Shown here in pieces: positions 6,108 through 6,209 of a stretch of DNA of 6,209 nt. Source of the DNA: Clostridiales bacterium (GTDB lineage: Bacteria; Bacillota; Clostridia; Lachnospirales; CAG-274); contig JAJQBF010000172.1 in the NCBI GenBank assembly GCA_021203425.1, positions 1-6,209 on the forward strand, written 5' to 3'. The first letter of the stretch is position 1. Each line of letters opens with the position of its first letter. The notes under the pieces are model-generated. The model did no database searches and had not been told where the DNA came from. It worked only from the letters and a program-made list of their open reading frames with translations. A program made the position numbers and the translations under genes.

Positions 6108-6145
6108 TCCCGTAATTGTTTGTGTTTTTTATTTATTTTACGGGA
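6108..6145. repeat. 8-bp inverted repeat with 22-bp AT-rich spacer
   Basis: TCCCGTAA (6108-6115) and TTACGGGA (6138-6145) are perfect reverse complements. They lie between the probable upstream terminator (6157-6193) and the transporter leader hairpins, where the transporter promoter or operator should be. Half-site centres are 30 bp apart, close to three helical turns, so a looped or dimeric protein site is possible. No convincing - strand sigma-A promoter was found next to it. Confidence 0.35.
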
Positions 6146-6156
6146 TAAAAAGAGAT

Positions 6157-6193
6157 AAAAAAAGAGAAGCCAAGGTATTTAATACCTCAACCC
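6157..6193 (-). terminator. Probable terminator of an upstream - strand gene outside the window
   Basis: Read on the - strand, an arm beginning GGGTTGAGGTA pairs with TACCTTGGCTT around a TTAAA loop (core palindrome AGGTATTTAATACCT at 6173-6187), with several G-U pairs. A run of seven T (6157-6163) follows. This is the shape of an intrinsic terminator for a gene entering from the right edge, and implies that the transporter gene starts its own unit. Confidence 0.45.
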
Positions 6194-6209
6194 CTCATCG
6201 GATAAACAC

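Noticed and set aside
6098..6108. Copy of the TTACAGTTTT element near the transporter promoter
   Set aside because: Only one half matches, on the strand opposite to the gene, without the 11-bp-spaced second unit.

Overview
The window looks like chromosome of a low-to-moderate GC Gram-positive anaerobe of the class Clostridia, plausibly a gut Oscillospirales/Ruminococcaceae-type bacterium. The signs are strong AAGGAGG ribosome binding sites, textbook sigma-A promoters with 17-bp spacers, an AT-rich intergenic background, a stalk-domain ('copper amine oxidase N-terminal-like') surface protein, a lipoprotein with an InlB/Listeria-Bacteroides-repeat-like end, and an ammonium channel fused to a PII protein. 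The placement is an inference from gene types, not from a marker gene.

Layout. Positions 1-524 hold no gene but are dense in regulation. An extended -10 promoter (110-138) should produce an RNA starting near 145 that folds into a closed, multi-helix structure (about 154-283) resembling a divergent c-di-GMP-I (GEMM-I) aptamer with a competing helix just downstream. An AT-rich hairpin follows (299-340), then a second, near-consensus promoter (420-448). The same pair of 11-bp-spaced direct repeats (TTGTTACA-like) lies at almost the same distance upstream of both promoters, which suggests one shared regulator. The downstream gene (525-3008, +) encodes a secreted, acidic, Ser/Thr/Asp-rich 827-aa surface protein with three diverged internal beta-rich repeats and a C-terminal stalk domain. 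It ends at a 13-bp, GCAA-loop terminator.

Positions 3102-4107 form a separate + strand unit: its own promoter, a perfect 10-bp inverted repeat covering the -10 and probable transcription start, and an acidic 311-aa lipoprotein. It converges on the - strand ammonium transporter gene (4187-5974), with a shared bidirectional terminator at 4122-4150. The transporter is an 11-helix Amt whose C-terminus carries a full PII (GlnB/GlnK) domain, so channel and nitrogen sensor are one polypeptide. Its leader (5975-6156) has several hairpins but no clear sigma-A promoter, and a probable terminator of an upstream - strand gene lies at the right edge.

The three genes do not form an operon and no single pathway links them. 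The most unusual parts are the 5' regulatory region of the surface-protein gene and the Amt-PII fusion, whose PII T-loop lacks the usual modified tyrosine.
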